From Leptospira kemamanensis (GTDB lineage Bacteria; Spirochaetota; Leptospiria; Leptospirales; Leptospiraceae), in contig NZ_RQGG01000007.1 of NCBI RefSeq assembly GCF_004769665.1, positions 240,919-304,918 on the forward strand: a stretch of 64,000 nucleotides of DNA. Direction: 5' to 3'. Shown piece by piece: positions 29,149-37,640 of this stretch. The first letter of the stretch is position 1. Every line of letters begins with the position of its first letter. The notes beneath the pieces are model-generated. The model had not been told where the DNA came from. It was given only the letters and a program-made list of their open reading frames with translations, and did no database searches. The position numbers and the translations under genes are program-made.

Positions 29149-30312
29149 ATGGTTCGACTGTTTTTGCTTCCTTTTTTACTTGTGACATTTGTTTACGCAC
29201 AGTCACCATCGGATCGTTTGGCATTTGCCTTTCGAAGCCAATCTTCCTTAGATCCTTTGCGTATGATTGTCGTAGGGGAAGTCGTAGGAATCGAAAAAGC
29301 CAGTTTTTACGAAGTAGATAAACTCTCGCAAGAATTGGAAGTAGATACAAGACCAGATACGGTGACTATCAAAGTCGCAGACCCGAAAGGGATTCGTGTC
29401 GGACAAACTTTATACTTACTCGAAAAAAACCAAGATCACAAAACCTTTCGTGAAGGAAATATAGTTGGGATGATTACGGTGAAATCCGTTTATCTCACTA
29501 CTTTTTTTGGATGGCAAGTCCGTGGAGAAGGTTATCTCCGATTGATTGAAGATAGACCTGTAACAGCTGCTAGGTTACTAGACACCACAAAATACGAAGA
29601 AGCATTTTTAGCTAAAAAACAAGGGGATCATTATTTTGCGAAAGGGCAAATGGATGAGGCTCTTCGTAAATACAAACACGCCGTATCCTTAGATCAAAGT
29701 TCACCTGATTTACATTATGCGCTTGGAAAAGCTCATTGGAAAGATGGAGAAGGGTATGTTTCTACTGCTTTTGAATATTCTATGGCTTGGAAAAATAGAG
29801 AACGTTTTTCAAACCCTCAGGAACGATTGTTATTCCTTGTAGACTATTTACGATTTTTGACTTTTTACTTCAAAGTGGAAGGGAAAGAAAATAAAAAACA
29901 ATTAGAGCTTATGCCTCAAGTGGCAAAGGAAGCTCGAACTTTATACCCTAAAATATATGAAGTTTGGCTTTATAGTTTTGAGGTGACGTATTTAAACCTC
30001 CTACATACGAACTTAGCTGGGAACACGGTAGACTTACGGAAAACACGGGATGAACTTGCTCTTCGTACAGAAGAATTTTTAAATAAGGCTTATGCACTTC
30101 GTAAATCCGATTATTACTTACATAAACTCGCTTGTGAATTTTACAATTTACGTTGGAAAGAAACGAGAGGAAGCCAGGAAGAAATCAAATATCGTTCGAA
30201 ACTGGTAGAACATGGCAAACTTTTGCGATTGTATTACACGGGTGAAACCACACTTTCTGAAGATTTACTCAATGCAATCCGTCTTGCTGAAAAACAATCG
30301 GGATTACTCTGA
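29149..30312 (+). CDS. exported TPR-repeat protein of unknown function
   Basis: 387 residues with a signal peptide (MVRLFLLPFLLVTFVYA). Residues about 35-130 form a beta-rich region, then a tetratricopeptide-like region starts near residue 155 (QGDHYFAKGQMDEALRKYKHAVSLD, then SPDLHYALGKAHW) and is followed by further helices. TPR proteins usually serve as scaffolds, here in the periplasm or at the outer membrane. It is convergent with the PilZ-type gene, overlapping by 9 bases. Specific role unknown. Confidence 0.7.
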   Translation: MVRLFLLPFLLVTFVYAQSPSDRLAFAFRSQSSLDPLRMIVVGEVVGIEKASFYEVDKLSQELEVDTRPDTVTIKVADPKGIRVGQTLYLLEKNQDHKTFREGNIVGMITVKSVYLTTFFGWQVRGEGYLRLIEDRPVTAARLLDTTKYEEAFLAKKQGDHYFAKGQMDEALRKYKHAVSLDQSSPDLHYALGKAHWKDGEGYVSTAFEYSMAWKNRERFSNPQERLLFLVDYLRFLTFYFKVEGKENKKQLELMPQVAKEARTLYPKIYEVWLYSFEVTYLNLLHTNLAGNTVDLRKTRDELALRTEEFLNKAYALRKSDYYLHKLACEFYNLRWKETRGSQEEIKYRSKLVEHGKLLRLYYTGETTLSEDLLNAIRLAEKQSGLL

Positions 30313-31593
30313 AAGAATTTTCATACTCTTTTCAAACAAATACGATTCTAAAAACAACATATCATCTGGTGCGGAACTAAAATAATTCACACCTAAGTGG
30401 TAATGGTCACCCTTATCTAGAAACCGAATGATTTCCCCACGAAGGATCATGGTTCTTTCTTTGTTTAATGGAATGAACATTTTGATGATATTGTGTCGTT
30501 TTAGATATTGAAACAAACGTTTGTCATAGATTTCAAATAGTAGACCATCAAGTGAGATATCCACTACTTTGGTTGTGGACTGCATGGTTTCATAACTACC
30601 AATTTGAATGGCAATTTTAGTGAATACGTAACTGATGATCTCTGCCAATTCAAAGATATACACTGCTTGGTTTTGGGAAATGGTAAACCGTTCCATTGCT
30701 GTGGAATATACTTTGATGTAACCTACAACATCTTCATACAAACGAATGGGAGTGATGATGTACGAAACCAAAAAATTTCTGGATTCGTGTTTTCGCATGG
30801 ATTCAAAAAATTCCAAAGCAAACTCTTCTCCGAATTCTTTGGACATGTCTTTGTATTCAGAAACATAATTAAACAAAACATCATCGTTTGTTTCATTGAT
30901 GTAGGAAGTGATTCTATTGCAATCGGGGATATAAATAGTTTTTGCTGTGCGTAGGATCGTTTTTTTGATAAAATCATCGAATTCATTTCGAGATTCACCT
31001 TCTTTGAAGAAATGAATTTCATAATCTTTAGAAATGCGTTCGATTGCTTCCGTTAACATGATGTTAATCAGTTTGCTATCAGGCCTGTCTTTTCGTACTT
31101 CCTTCATTAGGTGAGGGAAACGGCTTTCCGCATATAAGTTTTTTCCTACTTCTCTCGATCCACCCGACAAACTACGAAAGAGGATGATGAAGTTCATAAA
31201 CAAATCATCAACGGGAATCCTTCGATTGGTTCTGAGTTGGTATGATTGTAACTCGGTTGGAGTTTTGATGACAATTTGATCTTTTTGGATGTCGAGGATA
31301 ACAACTTCAAACTGATAGTTGATATTCATCACTTCAAAACGAACGCGTGCCCTTCTGGAACCTTTTTCCACAAGGTCCGGGATCATCAGAGTGACGGAAT
31401 GGGCCTCAATTTCTTCGACGGCAGCCACTAAGATGTCTTCTTCGTAAATGAATTCGAATTCGCGGTTATCGGCTTTTAGGTAATAGAAGAGGTGTTTTAC
31501 GATATTGACGTCGGATCCGATAATGGTCTCATCAAATAACGATTCTAAAATCGTGATAAGTTCCTGCATCGAATCTGTTCTGCCGATCGCCAT
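30304..31593 (-). CDS. PilZ-domain protein with central insertion (DUF1577-like)
   Basis: Cytoplasmic 429-residue protein. Residues about 40-118 look like a YcgR-type N-terminal beta domain. The c-di-GMP-binding RxxxR motif is Arg121-Arg125 (QLRTNRRIP), and the second PilZ motif DxSxxG is Asp345-Gly350 (DISLDG), followed by a normal PilZ end (GEIIRFLD...YHLGVNYF). Roughly 220 residues, partly GAF-like in appearance, separate two motifs that normally lie about 25-30 apart. It probably links c-di-GMP to an unknown output. It diverges from the next gene on the plus strand. The DUF1577 name is from memory of leptospiral families. Confidence 0.7.
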   Translation of the reverse strand: MAIGRTDSMQELITILESLFDETIIGSDVNIVKHLFYYLKADNREFEFIYEEDILVAAVEEIEAHSVTLMIPDLVEKGSRRARVRFEVMNINYQFEVVILDIQKDQIVIKTPTELQSYQLRTNRRIPVDDLFMNFIILFRSLSGGSREVGKNLYAESRFPHLMKEVRKDRPDSKLINIMLTEAIERISKDYEIHFFKEGESRNEFDDFIKKTILRTAKTIYIPDCNRITSYINETNDDVLFNYVSEYKDMSKEFGEEFALEFFESMRKHESRNFLVSYIITPIRLYEDVVGYIKVYSTAMERFTISQNQAVYIFELAEIISYVFTKIAIQIGSYETMQSTTKVVDISLDGLLFEIYDKRLFQYLKRHNIIKMFIPLNKERTMILRGEIIRFLDKGDHYHLGVNYFSSAPDDMLFLESYLFEKSMKILSE

Positions 31594-31685
31594 ACTAAAA
31601 TTATCGATTTTTAGAGGGCGAAAACTGATTTTCTTCGGCAGAAAATATGCTGGGAAACGACAGAATCCGCCGAAATGGGAAGTAT

Positions 31686-32213
31686 ATGGAACTGACTCTC
31701 CCTAAACACGTAAATCCTGAACTTCTTCCCATGATCCGCCAAGGACTCCTAAGCCCTGAAAAATTGGCCATCTTGTCGGAACTCCATGCCATCGTGGAAC
31801 GATTTGCAGGTTCGCTTTATACCGATGAAGAGACTCAAAAACGGATTTTAGAAAAAACAGGTTCGGTTCCCGATCTCATCACATGGGGAGATTATTTCCA
31901 AACAGAGGTGGCATCGCGCTATTATTTAGAGTCAGAAGAATCTCTGCGTCGGATCGTGGATACGATTCGGTTTGATTTGATTTCTTCCCATTTGATCTTT
32001 AGCGGCAAACCAGATCATTACAAAGATAAAATTCGTGGGGATGTTTTGTTTAGCAAGGGAATTGATTCTGCTCTTCCGAACCAAAATTTGGAAAGCCAAC
32101 ATTTAGAAATTTTACTCAATTACTTTGAAAATATGGAGATTGGGAAAAAACCTTTATCTTTACAAGATAAAGCCTGGTACGAATCCTTTCAGATAGATGA
32201 AATCGCGATTTGA
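31686..32213 (+). CDS. conserved hypothetical protein
   Basis: 175 residues, probably cytoplasmic (no signal or membrane segment), mostly helical with an acidic middle. The start is ATG 31686, preceded by GGGAAG, rather than the ATG at 31647. It overlaps the crotonase-like gene by 17 bases, so the two are translationally coupled. No motif was recognised and no function is assigned. Confidence 0.65.
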   Translation: MELTLPKHVNPELLPMIRQGLLSPEKLAILSELHAIVERFAGSLYTDEETQKRILEKTGSVPDLITWGDYFQTEVASRYYLESEESLRRIVDTIRFDLISSHLIFSGKPDHYKDKIRGDVLFSKGIDSALPNQNLESQHLEILLNYFENMEIGKKPLSLQDKAWYESFQIDEIAI

Positions 32214-33015
32214 AACCAAAGAGTATGAATTCCTAGAACTTGAATCCCGTGAAACCGAAGATGGAATCATCCTTTCCATCTTTTTAAACAATCCCTCTTC
32301 TCGTAATTCCATGACTTGGAAAATGGGAGAAGAGTTTTCTGACCTCATCCATTCCATTCGCAAACAAAAAAAACTTCCAAGAGCTGTCATCGTTTCAGGA
32401 CGAAATGATGTGTTTTGTGCCGGTGGGGATCTGAATTTATTACGTTCTTTTTCTGAAAAGAGTTTCTCGCAAAACAGGCGTGATATGAGAAAGTTCTACG
32501 GTTTCTTTTTGTCTGTGCGAAAACTTCCTGTTCCTGTGATCGCTGCTGTCAATGGCCATGCGATTGGTGCGGGACTATCCTTAACTTTTGGTTGTGACCT
32601 TCGCATTTATGCAAACGAAGGGAAGTATTCCTTTAATTTTGTGCGATTGGGAATTCATCCTGGAATGGGTTCTAGTTTTCTTGCGCCTGAACTTCTTGGA
32701 AAAAGTTTAGGGGGAAGGCTCCTCCTAACAGGGGAAACATTTGATGGAACCACTGCCAAAGAATGGGGACTCGCGCTGGATTCGGTTCCTAAAGCTTCCG
32801 TGTATGACCGAGCTATGGAACTTGCGATCTCGTTGTCCAAAGCCGCACCACTTGCCTTACAAGAGCTCAAAACAAATTTGTACAGTTGGAAACAATTGGA
32901 CTCAGCTTTGAAAAAAGAAGCGGAATCCCAAGCTCGCAATTTTATCTCGGATGACTTCAAAGAGACCATCCAGAGTATTATTGAAAAGCGGGATCCTAAA
33001 TTCTTAGGGAAATGA
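32197..33015 (+). CDS. enoyl-CoA hydratase/isomerase superfamily protein lacking both catalytic Glu
   Basis: Crotonase-fold protein of 272 residues. The oxyanion-hole elements are present: FCAGGDL (residues 73-79) and NGHAIGAG. By alignment with rat mitochondrial enoyl-CoA hydratase, Glu144 corresponds to Ser128 and Glu164 to Phe148, so neither catalytic glutamate of a hydratase is kept. It probably binds an acyl-CoA thioester but carries out a different crotonase reaction (for example thioesterase, isomerase or lyase), or has no activity. It overlaps the upstream gene by 17 bases. Confidence 0.82.
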   Translation: MKSRFETKEYEFLELESRETEDGIILSIFLNNPSSRNSMTWKMGEEFSDLIHSIRKQKKLPRAVIVSGRNDVFCAGGDLNLLRSFSEKSFSQNRRDMRKFYGFFLSVRKLPVPVIAAVNGHAIGAGLSLTFGCDLRIYANEGKYSFNFVRLGIHPGMGSSFLAPELLGKSLGGRLLLTGETFDGTTAKEWGLALDSVPKASVYDRAMELAISLSKAAPLALQELKTNLYSWKQLDSALKKEAESQARNFISDDFKETIQSIIEKRDPKFLGK

Positions 33016-33049
33016 AATTTTAGAAAGTTTCTAAAATTTTGTCTCGACA
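33015..33049. promoter_or_regulatory. 25-bp palindrome and adjacent TTGTC/GACAA palindrome
   Basis: Positions 33015-33039 form a perfect palindrome of 12-base arms (AAATTTTAGAAA) around one G, beginning at the last base of the crotonase stop codon. It is followed at once by TTGTC-TC-GACAA (33038-33049). Both lie 30-65 bases before the FNR-like gene. The first could serve as a weak terminator, since a few T residues follow. The second has the half-site spacing and shape of a Crp/Fnr-type operator variant. Autoregulation is a reasonable inference. Confidence 0.55.
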
Positions 33050-33080
33050 AGCAGCGGGTAAGGGGTTACAAAAAAATTTG

Positions 33081-33779
33081 ATGTCTGACCTCCCTCTCAA
33101 TCCAGATTGTTTCCTTTGTGATTATAAAAATCATAATGTGCTTCACTGTGCCGCACATGAGACAATCGAACGAATCAATGCTGGGAAAGATTTTACGATT
33201 TTTCCACGTGGCAAACAACTCGTCACAGCTGGTGTCAAAGCCGAAGGATTTTTCTTTATCAAATCAGGACTTGTGCGGAGTTATGTGCAACTTGCCAGTG
33301 GCAAGGAACAAACTTTGCGCCTCAGTGGTCCAGGAGATTGGGTTGGTTTTCGGGATTGTATTTCAGACTCTATCTCTCATCATAACGTTATCGCTGTGGA
33401 AGACACTCACGCTTGTTACATTACGGGTGCTCTCATTGAAGCATTAGTCAAAGACGATAATAATTTCCAAAAAGAAGTCTTTCGGCAAATGGCCAAAGAG
33501 TGGCGTGAGATGGAAGAACATGTGGTTTCTCTTGGAACCAAACAAGTCCATGAAAAATTAGCAGAGATCCTCATCGTTTTAGACAATGCCCAAGGCCGTA
33601 AAAATCATGTGGAACTCAAAGTCACAAGGGACGTGCTTGCTACTTTCATCGGTACAAAAACGGAGACCTTAGTTCGTGCCCTTTCTGACCTCAAGGCCAG
33701 GGAATTTATCTCCGTAGACAAAAACCGCATCGACATTCTGAACAGAGATGCTCTTTATTCTCTCTCAAAAATTGCCTAA
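33081..33779 (+). CDS. Crp/Fnr-family transcriptional regulator, FNR-like
   Basis: 232-residue regulator with an N-terminal cyclic-nucleotide-binding-type beta barrel and a C-terminal winged helix (VTRDVLATFIGTKTETLVRALSDL, with the ExxxR recognition pattern of FNR). From ATG 33081 it carries Cys10, Cys13 and Cys23, plus a later cysteine in EDTHACYI aligning with Cys122 of E. coli FNR, so an oxygen-sensitive iron-sulfur cluster is plausible. The spacing C-x2-C-x9-C differs from that of E. coli (C-x2-C-x5-C). A TTG at 33039 lies in the palindrome and is not a credible start. Confidence 0.82.
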   Translation: MSDLPLNPDCFLCDYKNHNVLHCAAHETIERINAGKDFTIFPRGKQLVTAGVKAEGFFFIKSGLVRSYVQLASGKEQTLRLSGPGDWVGFRDCISDSISHHNVIAVEDTHACYITGALIEALVKDDNNFQKEVFRQMAKEWREMEEHVVSLGTKQVHEKLAEILIVLDNAQGRKNHVELKVTRDVLATFIGTKTETLVRALSDLKAREFISVDKNRIDILNRDALYSLSKIA

Positions 33780-33828
33780 TTTTTTCTCCTAAGTGTTAAG
33801 CAAGAGCGCTGGAATTCCGATGGTAGAA

Positions 33829-33913
33829 GTGATTGATAATCAAGGTAGGGTCTGTTGCCTGATTTTACCTTAAATCACTCCCGGGGGGCTTCCGAAAGGA
33901 TTCCCCCTTTTTT
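33829..33913 (+). ncRNA. candidate structured RNA or leader ending in an intrinsic terminator
   Basis: GTGATT (33829-33834) pairs with AATCAC (33873-33878), enclosing AAGGTA (33842-33847) paired with TACCTT (33866-33871) plus a G-U-rich extension. Right after comes a terminator, GGGGGGCTTCC-GAAA-GGATTCCCCC (about 33883-33906), followed by a T run. A 17-codon frame (MVEVIDNQGRVCCLILP) from ATG 33820 ends inside the structure. It could be a small RNA, an attenuator for the rhomboid gene, or just the 3' end of the FNR-like transcript. Confidence 0.45.
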
Positions 33914-33958
33914 TATTTCCCTTGTTTCTTTCCTAGCTTTGTAAATTTTGGAAGTACC

Positions 33959-34912
33959 ATGAGTCGAAATCGAAGCCAGGGCCCTAGTTTATTCGGGAAT
34001 CCGATCCTTCATCCTTTGAATTTAATTTTAATCATCAATTGTTTGGTATTTTTTTTACAATACTTTGCGAACCAACAACTCATTTATCGTTTTGGACTCA
34101 CACCTGATTTTGTTTTGAGTGGAGCTGTTTGGCAAGTTTTCACTTACGGGTTTTTACATGCAGTCGATGTATTACCTCTACATTTATTATTCAATATGTA
34201 TGCTATGTACATGTTAGGAAATAATCTCATTCCTATCATAGGTAAATCTAAGTTTACCATTTTATACTTTTTATCTCAAATTGGTGCTGGTATTTTCGTT
34301 GTGGTTTCTGCTTACGCCAATGTTGTATTAGGTGGTCATGTTCCGGTTTTAGAATCCATGACCTCTCAAACCATTGGAGCATCTGGTGCTGTGTTCGGAT
34401 TATTAGCGTTATTCGGCCTTTTTTATCCTAATGCTGAAATTTTGTTATTCATCATTCCTGTAAAAGCGAAAAATGCGGTTTGGGTATCCATTGCGATCGG
34501 TTATTTGATTTCCCAATTTGGAAATGGTTCTATTTCCAATACTTGCCATTTGGGTGGAGCGTTAACAGCTCTCTTACTAGTGAAACTTTTCCCCAAACAT
34601 TTTTTGCCAGCAACTGTTCCTTATCTTCCTGGTATGGAATGGGAATCACCAAAACAAAAAGAAACGGCTCCCACATCGAAACCGAAACAATCGCCAGTCG
34701 AAGACTTGTTTTTGGACCAAAAAAAAATCAACGAATCCGTTTTAAAACAAATTGAGTCCAAACGCGATCGGGTTTCGGTAATAAATTATTTACAACCTTT
34801 GCAAGTGGAAAATGCCAATATTTGCCCTCCTTCTACGTATAATACCGAGGATCCGATTTGTTTGCGTTGTGAATGGTTGCCAAATTGTGCACTTCGTAAA
34901 GTTAAGGAATAA
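33959..34912 (+). CDS. rhomboid-family intramembrane serine protease
   Basis: Inner-membrane protease of 317 residues with about six helices. Key residues are visible: the catalytic serine in TIGASGAVFGLLALFG, the catalytic histidine in NTCHLGGAL, and the HLLFNMYAMYMLG motif of the oxyanion side. After the last helix there is a basic, proline-rich cytoplasmic tail of about 100 residues ending with four cysteines (C-x12-C-x2-C-x6-C, in ICPPSTYNTEDPICLRC onward) that could bind a metal. The start is ATG 33959 with GGAAG upstream. Substrates are unknown. Confidence 0.88.
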   Translation: MSRNRSQGPSLFGNPILHPLNLILIINCLVFFLQYFANQQLIYRFGLTPDFVLSGAVWQVFTYGFLHAVDVLPLHLLFNMYAMYMLGNNLIPIIGKSKFTILYFLSQIGAGIFVVVSAYANVVLGGHVPVLESMTSQTIGASGAVFGLLALFGLFYPNAEILLFIIPVKAKNAVWVSIAIGYLISQFGNGSISNTCHLGGALTALLLVKLFPKHFLPATVPYLPGMEWESPKQKETAPTSKPKQSPVEDLFLDQKKINESVLKQIESKRDRVSVINYLQPLQVENANICPPSTYNTEDPICLRCEWLPNCALRKVKE

Positions 34913-34961
34913 TTTTTCGTCTTATTCCTTGACACTTGTGTGAGATGAGGATAATGAAACT

Positions 34962-35429
34962 ATGCCTGACGATAAAAAGTCCTCAGTAGATGAGGTTCTC
35001 AAACGCGAAAAACTGACAAAAGAATTCGAAAAAGAAAAACGAATTTCCGAACAAAAAGCAATCGAACAAGCAGCAGCCAAACTTTCTTCCCAAAGCCAAG
35101 TAAACACCGAAACAACCAAATCGTCTAAATTTATCACTAATATTGACATCGCCTTTTCCCAGGCAAAAGCAGATTTGCGGTATTATTTTTTGAATGATGG
35201 CAATTATGCAGACGATTTCAAACGTCTGTTCGTTGAAAACGAATCCATTTTCAAACGGTATGGGATTACGAGCCAAAAATATTTGGAATACATTCGTGAG
35301 TCTTTTGACCGATATAAAAAAATCCACGACATGATGCCTCTAGACCCGATGAAACCAAAACATTTTAAATACGTGGAAGATTCGATCTCTGAGCTCGTTC
35401 GTATGTTCAACCAACGATTTGGAAAATAA
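34962..35429 (+). CDS. hypothetical helical protein
   Basis: 155 residues, no signal or membrane segment. The first 45 residues are highly charged and likely coiled coil (KREKLTKEFEKEKRISEQKA), followed by a Ser/Thr-rich linker and a helical C-terminal part rich in Tyr, Phe and Lys. It stands alone, 49 bases after the rhomboid gene. No family was recognised. Confidence 0.65.
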   Translation: MPDDKKSSVDEVLKREKLTKEFEKEKRISEQKAIEQAAAKLSSQSQVNTETTKSSKFITNIDIAFSQAKADLRYYFLNDGNYADDFKRLFVENESIFKRYGITSQKYLEYIRESFDRYKKIHDMMPLDPMKPKHFKYVEDSISELVRMFNQRFGK

Positions 35430-35522
35430 TCCCTCATTTTTTTTTGAAAAAACAAACGGTTTTCCCTAAAAAATCTGAGAAGCTTTCCCCTGTGGTTTGT
35501 TAGTTCCTATAGAGGGACGTTT

Positions 35523-35633
35523 TTGAAAGAACATTGGATTCGAATTTTGATTTTTATGGTGATTGCGGTCGTTTATTGTTTTTGGGTCTTCATCGGGTAT
35601 AATTTAGTTGGTATTTTGAGCTTCGCTTCTTAA
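35523..35633 (+). CDS. 36-residue single-helix membrane peptide
   Basis: A short frame starting at TTG 35523 encodes MKEHWIRILIFMVIAVVY, continuing CFWVFIGYNLVGILSFAS: a short positively charged start and one hydrophobic helix of about 22 residues. AGAGGGA at 35511-35517 gives a good ribosome-binding site 5-6 bases before the start. It lies between the hypothetical gene and hisB, in a gap otherwise without genes. The membrane-peptide pattern and ribosome-binding site support a real gene, but there is no family evidence. Confidence 0.55.
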   Translation: MKEHWIRILIFMVIAVVYCFWVFIGYNLVGILSFAS

Positions 35634-35677
35634 CTCTCTCCCACATTCTCTCTTGACACCTGGGTTTTCTGCCAAAC

Positions 35678-36271
35678 ATGCTTAGGAATATGGTGGAATC
35701 CAGAAAAACATCCGAAACGGACATCCGCTTGGACCTAAACCTCCGAGGCAGTGGTGTTTATTCCTTTGATACAGAAATCCCGTTTTTTGAGCATATGCTC
35801 TCTCATATTTCCAAACACGGCCTCATTGACATGGACTTAAAACTTCGTGGGGACATTGGCATCGATTGCCATCACTCCGTGGAAGATACAGCGATCCTAC
35901 TCGGCCAGATGATCCACAACCAATTGGGTGACAAAAAGGGAATTTTCCGTTATGGAAATTTTACCCTGCCAATGGATGAAGTGTTAACCACTGTGGCAGT
36001 TGACCTAGGGGGACGGTTTTATTTTAAATATACGGGACCCACACTCGATGGGAAGTTTGGAATTTACGACGCCGAACTTACGTTAGAGTTTTTGCAGAAG
36101 TTGGCTCTCAATGCCAAAATGAACTTACATGTTGTGGTGCATTATGGTGAAAACAGACACCATATTCACGAATCTATTTTTAAAGCTTTGGGTAAGGCAT
36201 TACGCCAAGCCATCGCGATTGATTCCAGCGCCAAAGATCAAATCCCTTCTACGAAAGGAATGCTCGAGTGA
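35678..36271 (+). CDS. hisB: imidazoleglycerol-phosphate dehydratase
   Basis: Sixth step of histidine biosynthesis, a manganese-dependent dehydration. It shows the family's metal-binding motifs [20 protein letters not shown] and [19 protein letters not shown]. At 197 residues it is the monofunctional form without the phosphatase domain. ATG 35678 is taken, though ATG 35690 ([11 protein letters not shown]) is equally possible. It overlaps hisH (GTGA), beginning a hisB-hisH-hisA operon. Confidence 0.95.
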   Translation: MLRNMVESRKTSETDIRLDLNLRGSGVYSFDTEIPFFEHMLSHISKHGLIDMDLKLRGDIGIDCHHSVEDTAILLGQMIHNQLGDKKGIFRYGNFTLPMDEVLTTVAVDLGGRFYFKYTGPTLDGKFGIYDAELTLEFLQKLALNAKMNLHVVVHYGENRHHIHESIFKALGKALRQAIAIDSSAKDQIPSTKGMLE

Positions 36272-36894
36272 TTGCTGTTTTAGATTTTGGAATGGGGAAT
36301 ATCCATTCCTTGTTAAAAGCTGTCTCTTTATATACAAATGATTTTGTTTTTACGAGTGATCCTAACCAAGTAAAGAATGCAGATAAAATCATTTTGCCTG
36401 GAGATGGACATTTTGACAAAGCGATGCAGAATCTAAATGAACTAGGATTTACATCGATCATCAAAGACCATGTGGCCAAAAAAAAGTATTTGTTTGGGAT
36501 TTGTATCGGCTATCAAGTGTTATTCGAAGATTCTGACGAAACGAATAAAGTGGGATCCACGATTCCAGGACTTGGTCTCATCCGTGGGAAAATTAGAAAG
36601 TTTGAAGGCAAACCCAATCTCAAAGTTCCACATATGGGTTGGAATAAACTTTTTGATATCAAACAGAAGAATACAAAACTATTAAGAGGGATCACAAACG
36701 AATCCTTTATGTATTTTATCCATTCCTATAGACCCGTGGGTGTTGACAGGTTGGATATCACCGCTAACTGCCATTATTACGGGGAATCCTTTCCAGCAGT
36801 TGTCGAAAAAGAAACTGTATTTGGAACTCAGTTCCATCCTGAAAAATCAGACAAACTAGGACTTGGGATCCTAAAAAATTTCATCGAACTTTAA
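36268..36894 (+). CDS. hisH: imidazole glycerol phosphate synthase, glutamine amidotransferase subunit
   Basis: Supplies ammonia from glutamine to HisF for ring closure. A class I amidotransferase of 208 residues with the nucleophile elbow [12 protein letters not shown] (Cys) and the partner His-Glu in [14 protein letters not shown]. It starts with GTG overlapping the hisB stop and its own stop overlaps the hisA start (TAATG). Its partner hisF is not in this window. Confidence 0.94.
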   Translation: MIAVLDFGMGNIHSLLKAVSLYTNDFVFTSDPNQVKNADKIILPGDGHFDKAMQNLNELGFTSIIKDHVAKKKYLFGICIGYQVLFEDSDETNKVGSTIPGLGLIRGKIRKFEGKPNLKVPHMGWNKLFDIKQKNTKLLRGITNESFMYFIHSYRPVGVDRLDITANCHYYGESFPAVVEKETVFGTQFHPEKSDKLGLGILKNFIEL

Positions 36895-37637
36895 TGTTAG
36901 TATTACCAGCAATTGACTTACTCGACAACGAAGCTGTCCGCCTTTTACAAGGGGACTATGCTAAAAAAACAGTGTATTCTTCCGAACCGGAAAAAATGAT
37001 CCAAGTGTTTGAAGAACAAGGTGCCACTCTCATTCATATTGTGGATTTAAACGCCGCAAAAACTGGAAAATCGGAAAACGAAAAAACCATCAAAAAAATC
37101 AAAGAGAAATGTTCCGTAGAACTGGAACTAGGTGGTGGAATTCGTTCCATCGAAACAATGAAGTTTTATGATGGGCTTGGAGTTTCCAGGTTGATTTTAG
37201 GAACAGTGGCAGTCGAGGATCCAAGTATCGTGGAGAAGGCACTTTCTCTTTTTGGCCAAAACCGGATTGTGATTGGTGTAGACGCTAAAAATGGTTATGT
37301 GAGAACTAAGGGTTGGGAAACAAACTCAGGAATTTTGTACAAAGATTTTTTGAAAACAATGTATGGGATGGGAATTCGTCACGTGATATTTACGGATATT
37401 TCGAAAGATGGTATGATGGAAGGACCCAATACACTTGCTTATACAGAATTACTCGAAACTTTTCCTGACTTACAACTGGTGGCATCGGGTGGTGTTTCCT
37501 CCAAAGAAGACTTAGTGAATTTGTATGAAAAAACAAATGGAAAATTATTTGGTGCCATCACAGGAAAAGCCATTTATGAAGGGAAATTAGATCTAAAAGA
37601 AAGTATCAGGATTTTAAATCAAAAGAGGGAAAAATAG
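36894..37637 (+). CDS. hisA: ProFAR isomerase (phosphoribosylformimino-5-aminoimidazole carboxamide ribotide isomerase)
   Basis: Fourth step of histidine biosynthesis, an Amadori rearrangement. A beta/alpha barrel of 247 residues with the first catalytic aspartate in VLPAIDLLD, phosphate-binding loops LGGGIRSIE and VASGGVSS, and the second aspartate region FTDISKDGMMEGPN. It follows hisH with a one-base stop/start overlap and is 3 bases from the VKOR-DsbA gene, which may share the transcript. Confidence 0.94.
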   Translation: MLVLPAIDLLDNEAVRLLQGDYAKKTVYSSEPEKMIQVFEEQGATLIHIVDLNAAKTGKSENEKTIKKIKEKCSVELELGGGIRSIETMKFYDGLGVSRLILGTVAVEDPSIVEKALSLFGQNRIVIGVDAKNGYVRTKGWETNSGILYKDFLKTMYGMGIRHVIFTDISKDGMMEGPNTLAYTELLETFPDLQLVASGGVSSKEDLVNLYEKTNGKLFGAITGKAIYEGKLDLKESIRILNQKREK

Positions 37638-37640
37638 AAA

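Noticed and set aside
32197..33015. Plain annotation as enoyl-CoA hydratase
   Set aside because: Both catalytic glutamates are replaced (Ser128, Phe148), so only superfamily membership is supported.
33830..33843. TTGATAATCAA as an FNR box downstream of the FNR-like gene
   Set aside because: The half-sites are separated by one base instead of four, and the sequence lies inside the hairpin after the gene, not in a promoter.
35653..35681. TTGACA at 35653 as the hisB promoter
   Set aside because: No acceptable -10 element lies 16-18 bases downstream; a promoter there would also put the start site at or after the first ATG.
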